Of a DNA stretch of 52,647 bases, positions 34,158 through 43,464 are shown piece after piece. Each line of letters starts with the position of its first letter. Position 1 is the stretch's first letter. This DNA is from Caballeronia concitans. Lineage in GTDB: Bacteria > Pseudomonadota > Gammaproteobacteria > Burkholderiales > Burkholderiaceae. The translations under genes and the position numbers were made by a program. The stretch is from assembly GCF_001544615.1 (NCBI RefSeq), contig NZ_FCNV02000019.1:1-52647 (forward strand), read 5' to 3'. Under the pieces are notes generated by a model. It was not told the origin of the DNA. It ran no database searches and worked only from the letters and a program-made list of their open reading frames with translations.

Positions 34158-35227
34158 GTCCTCGTCCTGATTCGTTTCGCGGGCGCGGCGACCGACTCGC
34201 GCTCCACCAGCGTGATATTCGTGAACAGCGCCTGCTCCGATGCAGGCATGGGTTCGTCGTGCGGACGCATCGCGCGCTCGACCATCGCGGCGGCCATCGC
34301 GGGGACGGGAAGCTGCACGGTCGTGAGCGCGGGGTTCGAGATCGCCGCGAGAAAATGCCCGTCCATGCCGACGATCGATACGTCTTCCGGCACGCGCAGG
34401 CCGCACTCGCGCAAACCGGCCATCAAGCCCAGCGCCATCAGATCGTTGACGGCGACGATGCCGGTCGGGCGCGCGTCGTCCTTCGCGAGCAGACGCGCGA
34501 GCGCGCGGCCGTTTTCGGCGATCATCGAATCGCCGTATTCGTTCACCGGGCCACTGTCGAGCACGCGCGCCGTCTGCGTGAGACCCGCCTCGTCGGCGGC
34601 GGAAAGAAAGCCGTTGATCTTGTCGCGCCGGCTCATCGTCACGCCGGTCAGCGTGGCGAATGCGAGCCGCGTATGGCCGTGCGCGATCAGATGCCGTGTC
34701 GCGATGCGCGCCGCTTCGAAGTTGTCCGGCGTGACGTGCTCGACACGCGTCGCTTCGCCTTCGGTCGCGCGGCGGTCGTAACTGACGACGACCATGCCGC
34801 GCTCGACCGCGGTTTCCAGATGCCGCTCGTTCGCGAGCGACGAAATGACGATCACGCGGCGCACGCCTTGCGAGAGCAGATCCTCGAAGAACGATGCCTC
34901 CTTCGCCGGATCGCGATACGTGTTGCCGATCATCACCCGATAGCCGTAGCGCTCCTGCGCACAGGTTTCGACTTCGCGCGCGATATAGCCGTACATCGGA
35001 TTGGCGATCGACGGCACCAGCAGTCCGATCAGCGGCGTCTGCCCGGTCTTCAACTGACGCGCGAGCGTGCTCGGACGGTATTGCAGCGCGTTCATCGCGG
35101 CCTGCACGCGTGCGAGCGTTTCCTGGCGCATCTGGTCGGTGCGGCCGTTCAACACGTTGGATACCGTGCTCACGGACACGCGGGCCTCGCGGGCGACATC
35201 CTGAATGGTGCTCATAAGGTTTGACAT
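34154..35227 (-). CDS. LacI-family transcriptional regulator
   Basis: A 357-residue regulator. The helix-turn-helix is TIQDVAREARVSVSTVSNVL (about 7-26), with the hinge helix YRPSTLARQLKTGQTPLIGL and a periplasmic-binding-like sensor domain (ITNITLVERESV near the end). It lies 7 bases after the TRAP permease stop and overlaps the next gene, so it is inside the operon it probably controls. The likely operator is TGTATCGATACA at 38289-38300, upstream of the TRAP binding protein. ATG at 35227 is used; 35215 is an alternative. Confidence 0.9.
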   Translation of the reverse strand: MSNLMSTIQDVAREARVSVSTVSNVLNGRTDQMRQETLARVQAAMNALQYRPSTLARQLKTGQTPLIGLLVPSIANPMYGYIAREVETCAQERYGYRVMIGNTYRDPAKEASFFEDLLSQGVRRVIVISSLANERHLETAVERGMVVVSYDRRATEGEATRVEHVTPDNFEAARIATRHLIAHGHTRLAFATLTGVTMSRRDKINGFLSAADEAGLTQTARVLDSGPVNEYGDSMIAENGRALARLLAKDDARPTGIVAVNDLMALGLMAGLRECGLRVPEDVSIVGMDGHFLAAISNPALTTVQLPVPAMAAAMVERAMRPHDEPMPASEQALFTNITLVERESVAAPAKRIRTRT

Positions 35228-35234
35228 CTGCCGG

Positions 35235-37130
35235 CTACAGGCCGAGCCGGGTCGGCAACCACAACGAAAACGACGGCACGAGAATCAGCGCCACCAGTGC
35301 GATGAAAAGCACCAGCAAGTATTTGAGCATAGGGCGTGCGACAGCCTTCATTTCCGTGCCGGTGATGGCGCAGGTCGCGAAGAGCCCGAGCCCGACCGGC
35401 GGGGAGAACAGGCCCAGGCCCATCGCGACGACGATCACCGTGCCGAAGTGCAGCGGGCTGATGCCGAGCTGCGTCGCGATCGGCGTGAGGAGCGGCCCGA
35501 AGATGATGAGCGCGGGCGCGCCTTCGAGCACCGCGCCGAACACGATCATGATGAGCACGGACAGCAGCAGGAACATCGTGGGGCCGTACTGATGCGCGAA
35601 CGCGATCATCGAATCGGACACGAGCGCGGGAATCTGCTCGATGGTCAGCGCGAACGACACGCTGGAAGCCGCCGCCACGATGAACAGAATGCTGCTCGCC
35701 ATCGACGCCGAGCGCACGAACACGCGCACGACCGACTTCAGCGTGAGTTCGCGAAACGCGAGCCATCCGACGATCAACGCATACACCACGGCGAACGCCG
35801 ACACTTCCGTCGATGTCGCGATGCCCGAAGTCACGCCTTTGCCGATCATCGTGATCATGACGAGCGCGACCAGCGCGCCCCCGGCGAGCGGCAGCCACGC
35901 GCGCGGATTCGTGAGCGCATCGGCGAGATTGATGCGCCGGCCGAAGATGACCGCGACGATCGCGAGCGCCACCGCCAGCACCGCCGCCGGCACGACGCCC
36001 GCGAGAAACAGACCCGCGATCGATATGTTCGCGACGAAGCCCATGATGATCATGTTCACGCACGGCGGAATGGTCTCCGCCATCACGGCGCTGCAGGCGA
36101 GCAACGCCGCCGCCTCGTTCGGATCTTCCTTGCTCTGGCGCACGGCGGGCATGACCACGCCGCCGACCGCCGCGATATCCGCGAGCTTGGAACCGGACAC
36201 GCCGGAGAAGAACGCCGTCGCCATGATCGTGATGAGGCCGAGTCCGCCGCGCACGCGCCCGAAAATGCGCAGCAGCAGTTCGATCAGGCGCGACGACATG
36301 CCGTTGGTTTCCATCAGCAGGCCGGCCAGCACGAAGAACGGAATGGCGAGCAGCACGAAGTGGTCGGTGCCGGCCATCACTTGCTGCGAGTAGACGAGCA
36401 TCGGCAGCGACGGTTCGGCGAGGAAGTAGAGCAGGGCCGAGAACGCGAGCACGAAGCCGATCGGCACGCCGAGCACGAGTCCGCCGATGAAACCGGCCAG
36501 CAGCAGGAAGCCGGGCTTCATCGCGTGAGCGGGCACCAACGCGTTCCACGCGAACACGGCTGCCGCGAGCAGCACGCAGCCGGCGAGCGTGCCGAGCACG
36601 ATCTTGCGCGCGCCGTTCAGGGCATTGGCAAGCGCGAAGACCGTAATGAACACGCTGCCTATCACGAGCGGATACACGTTGATCCACGCGGGCAGGCCGC
36701 TCGGCGTCATCTGGCCATACGAATCGACGAGCAGAAGACACGACGACACGCACAGATTCCCCGCGACGCCCGCGATCACCCAATGCCCGACGTGCACGAG
36801 CGCGGGTTGCCAGCGTCCCGGCAACATGCCGCGAAACAGGTCGACGCCGACGTGCTGGCTGCGTCCGAGCACGGTGGCCGCGCCGAAGAACACCAGCACG
36901 ATCATCAGCGCGCCGGCGACTTCCTCGGCCCAGTCGAACGGATCGTGCAGGAAATAGCGATAGATCACCGAGAGGAACACCACGATCACATCGGCGGCGA
37001 GCACGGCCGCGCAGAAGTATTCGATCCAGTGCATGAGGCGCGCGAGGCCGCGCGCAAGCACGGTCTCATGGCCGAATCCGGGCGCGGCGAGTTGCGCCTC
37101 CGGTCCGGGCGTCGCGGAGAAAGTGGTCAT
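35235..37130 (-). CDS. TRAP transporter fused permease, DctQ-DctM type
   Basis: A 631-residue inner-membrane protein. Residues 1 to about 190 are the small DctQ-like subunit (four helices, VIYRYFLHDPFDWAEEVAG, SQHVGVDLFRG). Residues about 205-631 are the DctM large subunit (FIGGLVLGVPIGFVLAFSAL, IPFFVLAGLLMETNGM, FFSGVSGSKLADIAAVGGVV, GLGLFSPPVGLGLFATCAI). The fusion is known in many TRAP systems. It drives sodium-coupled uptake of an organic or sugar acid delivered by the binding protein, 33 bases upstream. Confidence 0.92.
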   Translation of the reverse strand: MTTFSATPGPEAQLAAPGFGHETVLARGLARLMHWIEYFCAAVLAADVIVVFLSVIYRYFLHDPFDWAEEVAGALMIVLVFFGAATVLGRSQHVGVDLFRGMLPGRWQPALVHVGHWVIAGVAGNLCVSSCLLLVDSYGQMTPSGLPAWINVYPLVIGSVFITVFALANALNGARKIVLGTLAGCVLLAAAVFAWNALVPAHAMKPGFLLLAGFIGGLVLGVPIGFVLAFSALLYFLAEPSLPMLVYSQQVMAGTDHFVLLAIPFFVLAGLLMETNGMSSRLIELLLRIFGRVRGGLGLITIMATAFFSGVSGSKLADIAAVGGVVMPAVRQSKEDPNEAAALLACSAVMAETIPPCVNMIIMGFVANISIAGLFLAGVVPAAVLAVALAIVAVIFGRRINLADALTNPRAWLPLAGGALVALVMITMIGKGVTSGIATSTEVSAFAVVYALIVGWLAFRELTLKSVVRVFVRSASMASSILFIVAAASSVSFALTIEQIPALVSDSMIAFAHQYGPTMFLLLSVLIMIVFGAVLEGAPALIIFGPLLTPIATQLGISPLHFGTVIVVAMGLGLFSPPVGLGLFATCAITGTEMKAVARPMLKYLLVLFIALVALILVPSFSLWLPTRLGL

Positions 37131-37163
37131 GGTGTCGGCCTCTTTGACGTCGTTCGCGTGGCT

Positions 37164-38204
37164 TTAGCCGCGCGCGGCGGCGATGGCGGTGAAGAGCGGC
37201 GCGGTCGCCGGATACTGCTTCGCGAAGCTCGCATACAACTGCGACTGCATTTCGGCGCGCGCGGTGTCGCGATCGGCCTTCGACATCGGGTAGAAGGTCA
37301 TGCCTTTCTTCTTCAGTTCCTGCTCGGCCCCGGCGGCGGTCTGGATGGCCGTGGCGCGCTGCTTCGCGGTCGCGTCCTGCGCCGCTTTCTGGAACGCGGG
37401 CCGCAGATTTTCCGGAATCTTCGCGAGCGCGCGGCGGCCCATCACGACGACGAGCGGGCTGAACACGTGCTGCGTCTGCCAGCACGACTTCACGACTTCG
37501 TCGTACTTGCTCGCGAGAACCGTCGCGCAGTCGTGCTCGAAGCCATCGACGACGCCGGTCTGCGCGGCCATATACAGTTCGCCGATGGGAATCGGCGTCG
37601 GCACCGCGCCCATCAGCCTGAAGGTCTCCATGAAGGCGGGCGTGGGCAGCACGCGCAGCTTCACGCCCTTGATGTCGGCGAGCGATTGCGTGGGCTTCTT
37701 GGTGAACACGTTGCGCGCGCCGAAGGAATAGCCCCATGTGAGCACCGAGCAGCCTGCGCGCTGTTGCAGCAGCGTGTCGAACGACTTGCCGACGGTGCCG
37801 TCCATCGCGCGGCCGACGTGATCGAAGTTGTCGAACACATAGCCGAGATCGAGCATGCCGAGTTCGGGAAGCGCGGTGGCCCAGATCGACGAGCCCGTGA
37901 CCATCATGTCGACCGCGCCGACTTTCACCTGCTGCACGACGTCGCTTTCCTTGCCGAGCTGGTTGTTCGGGAAGAAGTCGATGCGAATCTGATCGCCGAC
38001 GCTCGCCTTCAGGTTCGCGGCGAAGTTCTGGTACCACACGTAGTGCGCGGCGTTTTCGTTCGGCGGCATCGAGGACGACAGCCGCAGCGTCGCGGCGGGC
38101 TGGGCGCGCACGATCGCGGGAAAGCCCGCGCCCGCGGCCGCGAGCGTCGTCGCCGAGGCAGCCTGAAGGAACCGTCGGCGGGAAAAGCCTGAAGCGAATT
38201 GCAT
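37164..38204 (-). CDS. TRAP transporter substrate-binding protein, DctP type
   Basis: A 346-residue periplasmic binding protein with a Tat-like signal (SRRRFLQAASATTLAAAGAG). The DctP fold includes FFPNNQLGKESDVVQQVKVG and KGVKLRVLPTPAFMETFRLM, with the conserved arginine (Arg in LRVLPTP) that pairs with the substrate carboxylate. AGGAGA precedes the ATG at 38204. It is first in the operon, which continues to permease, LacI, dehydrogenase and amidohydrolase. The ligand should be a carboxylate; sugar acid or lactone-derived acid is inferred from the partner enzymes. Confidence 0.9.
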   Translation of the reverse strand: MQFASGFSRRRFLQAASATTLAAAGAGFPAIVRAQPAATLRLSSSMPPNENAAHYVWYQNFAANLKASVGDQIRIDFFPNNQLGKESDVVQQVKVGAVDMMVTGSSIWATALPELGMLDLGYVFDNFDHVGRAMDGTVGKSFDTLLQQRAGCSVLTWGYSFGARNVFTKKPTQSLADIKGVKLRVLPTPAFMETFRLMGAVPTPIPIGELYMAAQTGVVDGFEHDCATVLASKYDEVVKSCWQTQHVFSPLVVVMGRRALAKIPENLRPAFQKAAQDATAKQRATAIQTAAGAEQELKKKGMTFYPMSKADRDTARAEMQSQLYASFAKQYPATAPLFTAIAAARG

Positions 38205-38288
38205 GGTGTTGTCTCCTGGGTGCCGCTCTGAGCGCGGGCGGTTATATGAAGCGCGACAGCATACGAACGACGCGCTGTAACGATTTAG

Positions 38289-38300
38289 TGTATCGATACA
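38289..38300. promoter_or_regulatory. LacI-type operator TGTATCGATACA
   Basis: A perfect 12-base palindrome with the central CG step typical of LacI-family operators. It lies 85 bases upstream of the DctP start, in the divergent gap 38205-38599 between the TRAP operon and the GST gene. The LacI regulator inside this operon is the obvious partner. The remainder of the gap shows no gene. Confidence 0.55.
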
Positions 38301-38599
38301 GTAGAACGGAGCGCGCGCGAATCCTATCGACGTAAACCCGGGAGCAAGCAGTGCATTCGACGATAAACATCGTTCGTCACCGTCGCGCCGGCGCTCTCCC
38401 GCGATTTGGGACTGTCGGCTGACGAGGCGTCGTCGTCCCATGTCGGTGGACGCGAAGAGCAGGCATGTTGCGGTCAGTGATGCGCCCGTCCGCCGAGGAT
38501 CTTCACGATGAATGCCGCCGCGCTTCGAACGCGTTTGCGTGTTTTGGATCGATCGATCTAGAATGAAGCGACATTGGCCACGGCACGGAGACAACCTGC

Positions 38600-39304
38600 A
38601 TGATCGATTTCTACTTTCACCCTACGCCCAATCCCGCGAAGATCGCACTGTTTCTCGAGGAATCCGGACTGCCTTACGAACTGAAGCCCGTGGATACCAG
38701 CAAGGGCGAGCAGCATTCGCCCGAGTTCCGCGCGATCAACCCGAATGGCAAGGTGCCCGCCATCGTGGACAGTGAAGGGCCGGGCGGCAAGCCCGCTTTC
38801 GTGTTCGACTCCACCGCGATCCTGCTTTATCTCGCGGACAAGACCGGCCAGTTTCTCGGTGCGCCGGAAGATCGTCCGCAGCTTCTTTCGTGGCTCATGT
38901 TCGTCGCGAGTGGTCTCGGGCCGTTTTCGGGGCAGGCGGTGCATTTCCAGTACGCGGCGCCGGAAGGGCTCGACTACGCGGTGAACCGCTATCGGCGAGA
39001 AGCGGACCGTCATTATCAAGTGCTCAATGACAGGCTGAAGGGCCGCGAATTCATCGTCGGCGAAAGCTATACGATCGCGGACATGTCGGCGTGGGGCTGG
39101 GTCGATCGGGCATCGCGCGTGTTCAAGTCGAGTGAAGATCCGCTCGGGCCGTATCCCGAACTCAAACGCTGGTTCGCGAAGATCGACGCGCGGCCCGCTG
39201 TCGAACGCGCGCGCGGCGTGAACAAGAAGCACGCCTTCAAGACGGTGAACGACGACGAGACCAGGCGCGCGCTGTTCCCGTCGAACTATCCGAAGACGGC
39301 CTGA
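38600..39304 (+). CDS. Glutathione S-transferase
   Basis: A 234-residue cytosolic GST. The thioredoxin-like N-terminal domain has FYFHPTPNPAKIALFLEESG, the cis-Pro loop NGKVPAIVD and the glutathione gamma-glutamate site FDSTAILLYLADK. The helical C-terminal domain has GESYTIADMSAWGWVDRA. It resembles the Ure2p/YfcG group, often disulfide-bond reductases rather than classical conjugating enzymes. It is 10 bases upstream of a TetR gene, with which it probably forms an operon responsive to an electrophile. Confidence 0.9.
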   Translation: MIDFYFHPTPNPAKIALFLEESGLPYELKPVDTSKGEQHSPEFRAINPNGKVPAIVDSEGPGGKPAFVFDSTAILLYLADKTGQFLGAPEDRPQLLSWLMFVASGLGPFSGQAVHFQYAAPEGLDYAVNRYRREADRHYQVLNDRLKGREFIVGESYTIADMSAWGWVDRASRVFKSSEDPLGPYPELKRWFAKIDARPAVERARGVNKKHAFKTVNDDETRRALFPSNYPKTA

Positions 39305-39314
39305 AGGGAGTCGC

Positions 39315-39923
39315 ATGCCGCGTCCGCGTGAGTTCGACGAGGAGGCCGTGCTCGATGCGGCCATCGCGCAATTCTGGTCGCATGGTTACGAGGCGACTTC
39401 CGTGCGCGATCTCGCCTCGACCATGGGTCTGGCGGCGGCGAGTCTCTACAACACGTTCGGCGACAAGCGTGCGCTCTATGAACGCGCGCTCGAAGCTTAC
39501 GTGGAGCGCGGCTTTCGCGAGCGGGTGAGGCGTCTCGAACATCACATGCCGCCGCGCGAGGCGATCGCCGCGTTCTTCGACGAAATCATCCGGCTTTCGG
39601 TGAACGATCCGCATCGCAAGGGATGCCTCATCGTGAACTCGGCGATAGAACTGGCACCGCACGACAGCCATTTTCATCGTGCCTTGAATGGCGTGCTGAA
39701 GGACATGGAAGGGTTCTTCTCGCGTTGCGTGGCGGCGGGTCAGGCGGACGGATCGATTCCATCGGAACTGAACACCTCCGACACGGCCAAGGCGCTCCTC
39801 GCCTCGCTGCTGGGCCTGCGCGTGCTCGCGCGTGTCAATCCGAAGCGCGAACTGCTCGAAGGCGCGGCGAGGCCGGTGCTCGCGCTCATCGGCGTGAAAC
39901 CTCGCGCGCGCCGCAAGTCCTGA
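39315..39923 (+). CDS. TetR/AcrR-family regulator
   Basis: A 202-residue regulator. The N-terminal helix-turn-helix is seen in ATSVRDLASTMGLAAASLYN and TFGDKRALYERAL (about 27-60), followed by a helical ligand domain containing FFDEIIRLSVNDPHRKGCLI. AAGGGAG precedes the ATG at 39315. It lies just after the GST gene and probably regulates it, with release by an electrophilic or aromatic compound. The stop is followed within 12 bases by a truncated MmgE/PrpD gene. Confidence 0.9.
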   Translation: MPRPREFDEEAVLDAAIAQFWSHGYEATSVRDLASTMGLAAASLYNTFGDKRALYERALEAYVERGFRERVRRLEHHMPPREAIAAFFDEIIRLSVNDPHRKGCLIVNSAIELAPHDSHFHRALNGVLKDMEGFFSRCVAAGQADGSIPSELNTSDTAKALLASLLGLRVLARVNPKRELLEGAARPVLALIGVKPRARRKS

Positions 39924-39935
39924 TTACCGGCGCAC

Positions 39936-41078
39936 GTGGCCGCTTTCGCGAACGGCGCGGCAATACGCTTCTACGACCTCAACGACGTCTATGCAGGCAA
40001 GGAGATCGGCCACCCGAGCGACAACATCGCCGCGTGTCTCGCGCAAGCCGAAGCAGAGGGCGCGAGCGGCCGCGATCTCATCGTCGCGATCGCGCTCGCC
40101 TACGAGATCGATTGCCGGTTGATGGATGCCGCGTCGATCAGCCAGCACGGCTGGGATCATCCGAACTTCAGCCTTCCCGCCGCCGCGCTGGCAGCGGGCA
40201 AGCTCATGAAGCTCGACGAAGCGAGACTCACGCAGGCAGTGAATCTCGCCATCAACGGTCACGTCGCGCTGAATCAGACGCGCGTGCAAACCATCTCCGA
40301 CTGGAAAGGACTCGCCGATGCCGACGCGGCGCGCAACGGCGTGTTCGCAGCGGCGCTCGCGCGGGAGGGCATCACCGGCCCCTCGCCGATGTTCGAAGGC
40401 GATGCGGGCTTCTTCAAGCTGGTTTCAGGGCCTTTCACGCTCGACGTCGCGAAGTTCGGCGGTCGCGGCCGTCCGTTTCGCATCCGCGATTGCTCGGTGA
40501 AGTACTACCCGGCGCAGGCGCTCACGCAGACCGCGATCGATGCGGGCATCGACGTGGCGCGGCAAGCCGGTGGCGTCGACAGGATCACCGCGGTCGAGAT
40601 ACGCACGTCGCACGAAGGATGGTTCTCCGCCGGCAAGGATGCGGAAAAGTGGGCGCCGGAAACGAGCGGCACGGCGGACCACAGCCTGCCGTACGTGACT
40701 GCGCGCGCCATGTTCGACGGCGACGTCACGCTCGCCAGCTACAGCAAGGATGCGTTGCACGACCCGAAGCTGCGCGCGTTCATGAAGAAGATCAAGGTGA
40801 TCGACGATCCCGAGATGTCGAAGCTGTATCCGAAATACTGTGCGACCGTCGTCACGGCGACACGCGACGACGGCAAGGCGTTCACGAAGCGCATCGACGA
40901 CATTCCCGGCTCCGCCACGCGGCCGATGCAGCGCACCGACTTCGCCGCGAAGTTCAGGAAGAACGCAGCGCCGGTGCTGGGTGCATCGGCGGCCGACGAA
41001 GCGCTCGGCGTGCTATGGAGTCTCGAACAGCGCGCCCACGTCTCGGATGTTTTCGCGCCGCTCGTGCTGCGCGGCTAG
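39936..41078 (+). pseudogene. MmgE/PrpD family protein, 5'-truncated
   Basis: The frame is open from just after the TetR stop (39923) and encodes about 380 residues starting AAFANGAAIRFYDLNDVYAG. Intact MmgE/PrpD (2-methylcitrate dehydratase family) proteins are about 450 residues, with roughly 80 residues before this point. The rest is well preserved: GHPSDNIAACLAQAEAEG, ISQHGWDHPNFSLPAAALAA, VKYYPAQALTQTAIDAG. The GTG at 39936 lies inside a conserved segment and has no ribosome site. A deletion probably joined the TetR gene to the middle of this gene. Product, if made, is unlikely to be active. Confidence 0.8.
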
Positions 41079-41194
41079 CGCATCCACGCGAAGGCGGCGA
41101 GCGCGATCATGACCGTGATCGCGCCGCCGAGTCCGGTCTGCGTCGCGGTGACGATGGCCGCGTGGTTGAGCCCGCGGCCAGCACCGGACTGACG
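41075..41194 (-). pseudogene. Membrane-transporter C-terminal relic
   Basis: In the 144-base gap between the MmgE/PrpD relic and the AtoE gene, the minus strand encodes GRGLNHAAIVTATQTGLGGA then ITVMIALAAFAWMR and a TAG at 41077-41075. It looks like the last helix of a carrier. The family cannot be fixed. Two tandem copies of CGACGTCGAAC-like sequence follow at about 41192-41214. No start or ribosome site. Confidence 0.35.
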
Positions 41195-41222
41195 TCGAAC
41201 CGACGTCGAACTTCACGGCGCC

Positions 41223-42587
41223 TCAGACGAAGATCAAGAGCGCCGCGCCATACACGATCAAGCCGAGCGCGAACGTCATCACCGTGAAGCCGAGCACGCG
41301 CTGCACGCCGACGCCTGCCATCGCGACCACGGGCGCGGCCCAGAACGGCTGCAACATGTTCGAGACCTGCTCGCCCATCGCGACGGCCATCGTGGTGGCG
41401 GGGACGGACGCGTGCAGCGCGACCGCGGCGGGCACGACGAACGGTCCCTGAACGGCCCAGTGGCCGCCGCCGCTCGGAATGAAGAAGGTGACGATCAGCG
41501 AGCACACGTAGCTCCAGAACGGCAGCGTGTGCGCATTCGAAATGGCGATGAAGAAGTGCGAGATGGTATCGGGCAGGCCGGTCGCGTCCATCATCCCCAT
41601 GATGCCGCCATAGAGCGGGTACTGGAGCATCATCGAGCCGGTCTGCTTCGCGGCGTTCTTGATGGCGTCCGCATACGCGAGCGGATAGCCATGCAGAATC
41701 ACGCCCGCGATGAACATCACGAAGATCACCGCGTTCACGCCGGAAAACGGGATCTTCTGGAATTGCGTCAATACGATCAGCGCCACGCCCACCACGCCGA
41801 TGAACGCGCTGCCGATCCACGAATGCTCGATCCGGCGCGCGAAGCTCTGCTTGCCTTCGGGTCTCTCGCGCATGGGCGCGTCGGGAAACTTCTCCGTGTC
41901 GAGCGCGACGACATCTTCGTCGCGCGGCTTGAGCCAGATCAGCACGAAGGGCATCGCGAACAGCATGACGAGCGTCGGCACGAGGTTGAAGCGCGTGAAC
42001 ACGGTTTCGCCGAACGGCAGCACCGCGCCCGTCAGCTTCTGCACGACGTTCATGGAACTGCCGGGCGTCGATTGCGCCAGCGCGATGGAACTGGAAATGC
42101 CGCTCGCCCACACGACCCAGCCCGAAAACCCCGCCGCCACGATCCACGCGAAATCGACGCGCAATCGCTTCGCGACTTCACGCGCGAGCAGCGCCGCGAC
42201 GACGAGACCCATGCCCCAATTGAAGAACGACGTCACCGCGACGAGCACGAAGGTCAGCGTGGCCGCCTGCGCGGGCGTGCGCGCGATCGAGACGAGCGCC
42301 TTGAAGATGCGCTGCACCGGCGGCGCATGCGCGAACGCGTGGCCGGTCACGAGAACGAGCGTGATCTGGAAGGCGAACGTGAAGATGTCGAAGAAGCCTT
42401 TGTACCAGCCGCCGATCATCTTCGGCACGGTTGCGTGCGGCGCGAAGATGAACGACAGCGCCGCGACGATCGCCGTGATCAGAATCGCCAGCACGAAGGG
42501 ATCGGGGATAGTGCGCTCGAAAAGCTGAATGGTCGCTTCGGTGAAGCGTCTTTTGCGCACGGGGGGCGGCGCGGCGGCGGTTTTCAT
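41223..42587 (-). CDS. Short-chain fatty acid transporter, AtoE family
   Basis: A 454-residue inner-membrane carrier with about ten or more helices. Family features include FERTIPDPFVLAILITAIVA at the N-terminus, FFNWGMGLVVAALLAREVAK, STPGSSMNV and the FFIPSGGGHWAVQGPFVVPA segment. AtoE-type proteins import short-chain fatty acids or related monocarboxylates such as acetoacetate. It is last in a four-gene minus-strand operon with amidohydrolase, CoA-transferase and CitE-like lyase, so it probably imports the acid that the operon degrades. Confidence 0.88.
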   Translation of the reverse strand: MKTAAAPPPVRKRRFTEATIQLFERTIPDPFVLAILITAIVAALSFIFAPHATVPKMIGGWYKGFFDIFTFAFQITLVLVTGHAFAHAPPVQRIFKALVSIARTPAQAATLTFVLVAVTSFFNWGMGLVVAALLAREVAKRLRVDFAWIVAAGFSGWVVWASGISSSIALAQSTPGSSMNVVQKLTGAVLPFGETVFTRFNLVPTLVMLFAMPFVLIWLKPRDEDVVALDTEKFPDAPMRERPEGKQSFARRIEHSWIGSAFIGVVGVALIVLTQFQKIPFSGVNAVIFVMFIAGVILHGYPLAYADAIKNAAKQTGSMMLQYPLYGGIMGMMDATGLPDTISHFFIAISNAHTLPFWSYVCSLIVTFFIPSGGGHWAVQGPFVVPAAVALHASVPATTMAVAMGEQVSNMLQPFWAAPVVAMAGVGVQRVLGFTVMTFALGLIVYGAALLIFV

Positions 42588-42615
42588 GCGGTGTCTCCGG
42601 GAAAGTCTTGTTCTT

Positions 42616-43425
42616 TTAGAGTGCGAAGCCGTAGAGCACGGCGGGATTCGTGACGAGGATGTGTTCGCTGGTCGCGTCGTCCTCGGTCCATTCGGCGAGC
42701 AGGTCGAGCAGGAAGGCGTCGTCGGGCTTCTCGGTCTCCGTCACGTGCGGCCAGTCGCTGCCCCACACGAGCCGTTCAGGAGCGGCCTGGACCCATGCGC
42801 GCGCCATCGGCGTGACATCCGCGTAGCGGTGCTTCAGCCCGACGGCCGAGTCGAGATAAGGACCGGACAGCTTGACCCACGCGCGGCCCGCATCGGCGAG
42901 ACGGCGCACGATATCGAACGCCGCGTGATGCTCGCCGGCTTCGAGCGGCAGACGCGCGCGATGATCGAAGACCATCGTTGCGGGCATGCGCTCAAGCATC
43001 GCCTGATGCTCGACGATCTGCTCGGCAGTCCAGTGCAATTGCACGTGCCAGCCAAGCTCGGCGACCCGGTGCGCAAGCGGCTCGACCATCTCGAAGCCGA
43101 CGGCCGCGTTCTTCGCCGTATAGAGCGTGAAGCGGATGCCGCGAATGCCGCCTTGATGCAGCGCGGCCAGTTCTCCGTCGGTGACGTCCGGATTCAGCAC
43201 GGCGACGCCGCGCGCATTGTCGATGCCGAGCTGACGGATGGCATCGACGGTGACGGCGTTATCCGTGCCGTACACGCGCGGCGTCACGATCACCACGCGC
43301 CCGGTGCCGATCTTCGCCTGCACCTTGCGGTAGGCATCGACATCGGCGTTCTCTTGAAAGGCCGCCGCGTCGCCTTGCGTGAGGAACGCGCGGTCATAGA
43401 TATGGATGTGCGAGTCGCAATTCAT
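42616..43425 (-). CDS. Amidohydrolase_2 family hydrolase
   Basis: A 269-residue TIM-barrel hydrolase with NCDSHIHIYD (HxH metal ligands) at the start, FDHRARLP in the middle and LVWGSDWPHVTE carrying the expected catalytic Asp. It is a distant paralogue of the 32308-33153 protein, which has Asn there. Relatives hydrolyse lactones, pyrones or decarboxylate aromatic acids. Position between transporter and CoA-transferase suggests it opens a ring or lactone before CoA activation; the substrate is unknown. Confidence 0.87.
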   Translation of the reverse strand: MNCDSHIHIYDRAFLTQGDAAAFQENADVDAYRKVQAKIGTGRVVIVTPRVYGTDNAVTVDAIRQLGIDNARGVAVLNPDVTDGELAALHQGGIRGIRFTLYTAKNAAVGFEMVEPLAHRVAELGWHVQLHWTAEQIVEHQAMLERMPATMVFDHRARLPLEAGEHHAAFDIVRRLADAGRAWVKLSGPYLDSAVGLKHRYADVTPMARAWVQAAPERLVWGSDWPHVTETEKPDDAFLLDLLAEWTEDDATSEHILVTNPAVLYGFAL

Positions 43426-43464
43426 CGCTATAAGTCTCCTCCGTTCTTGTGTGCGGTGAGCCGG

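Noticed and set aside
35205-38192. Plus-strand open frame of 995 codons antisense to the TRAP operon
   Set aside because: It is the antisense shadow of two clear genes in high-GC DNA, rich in Arg/His/Glu, with no ribosome site or domain.
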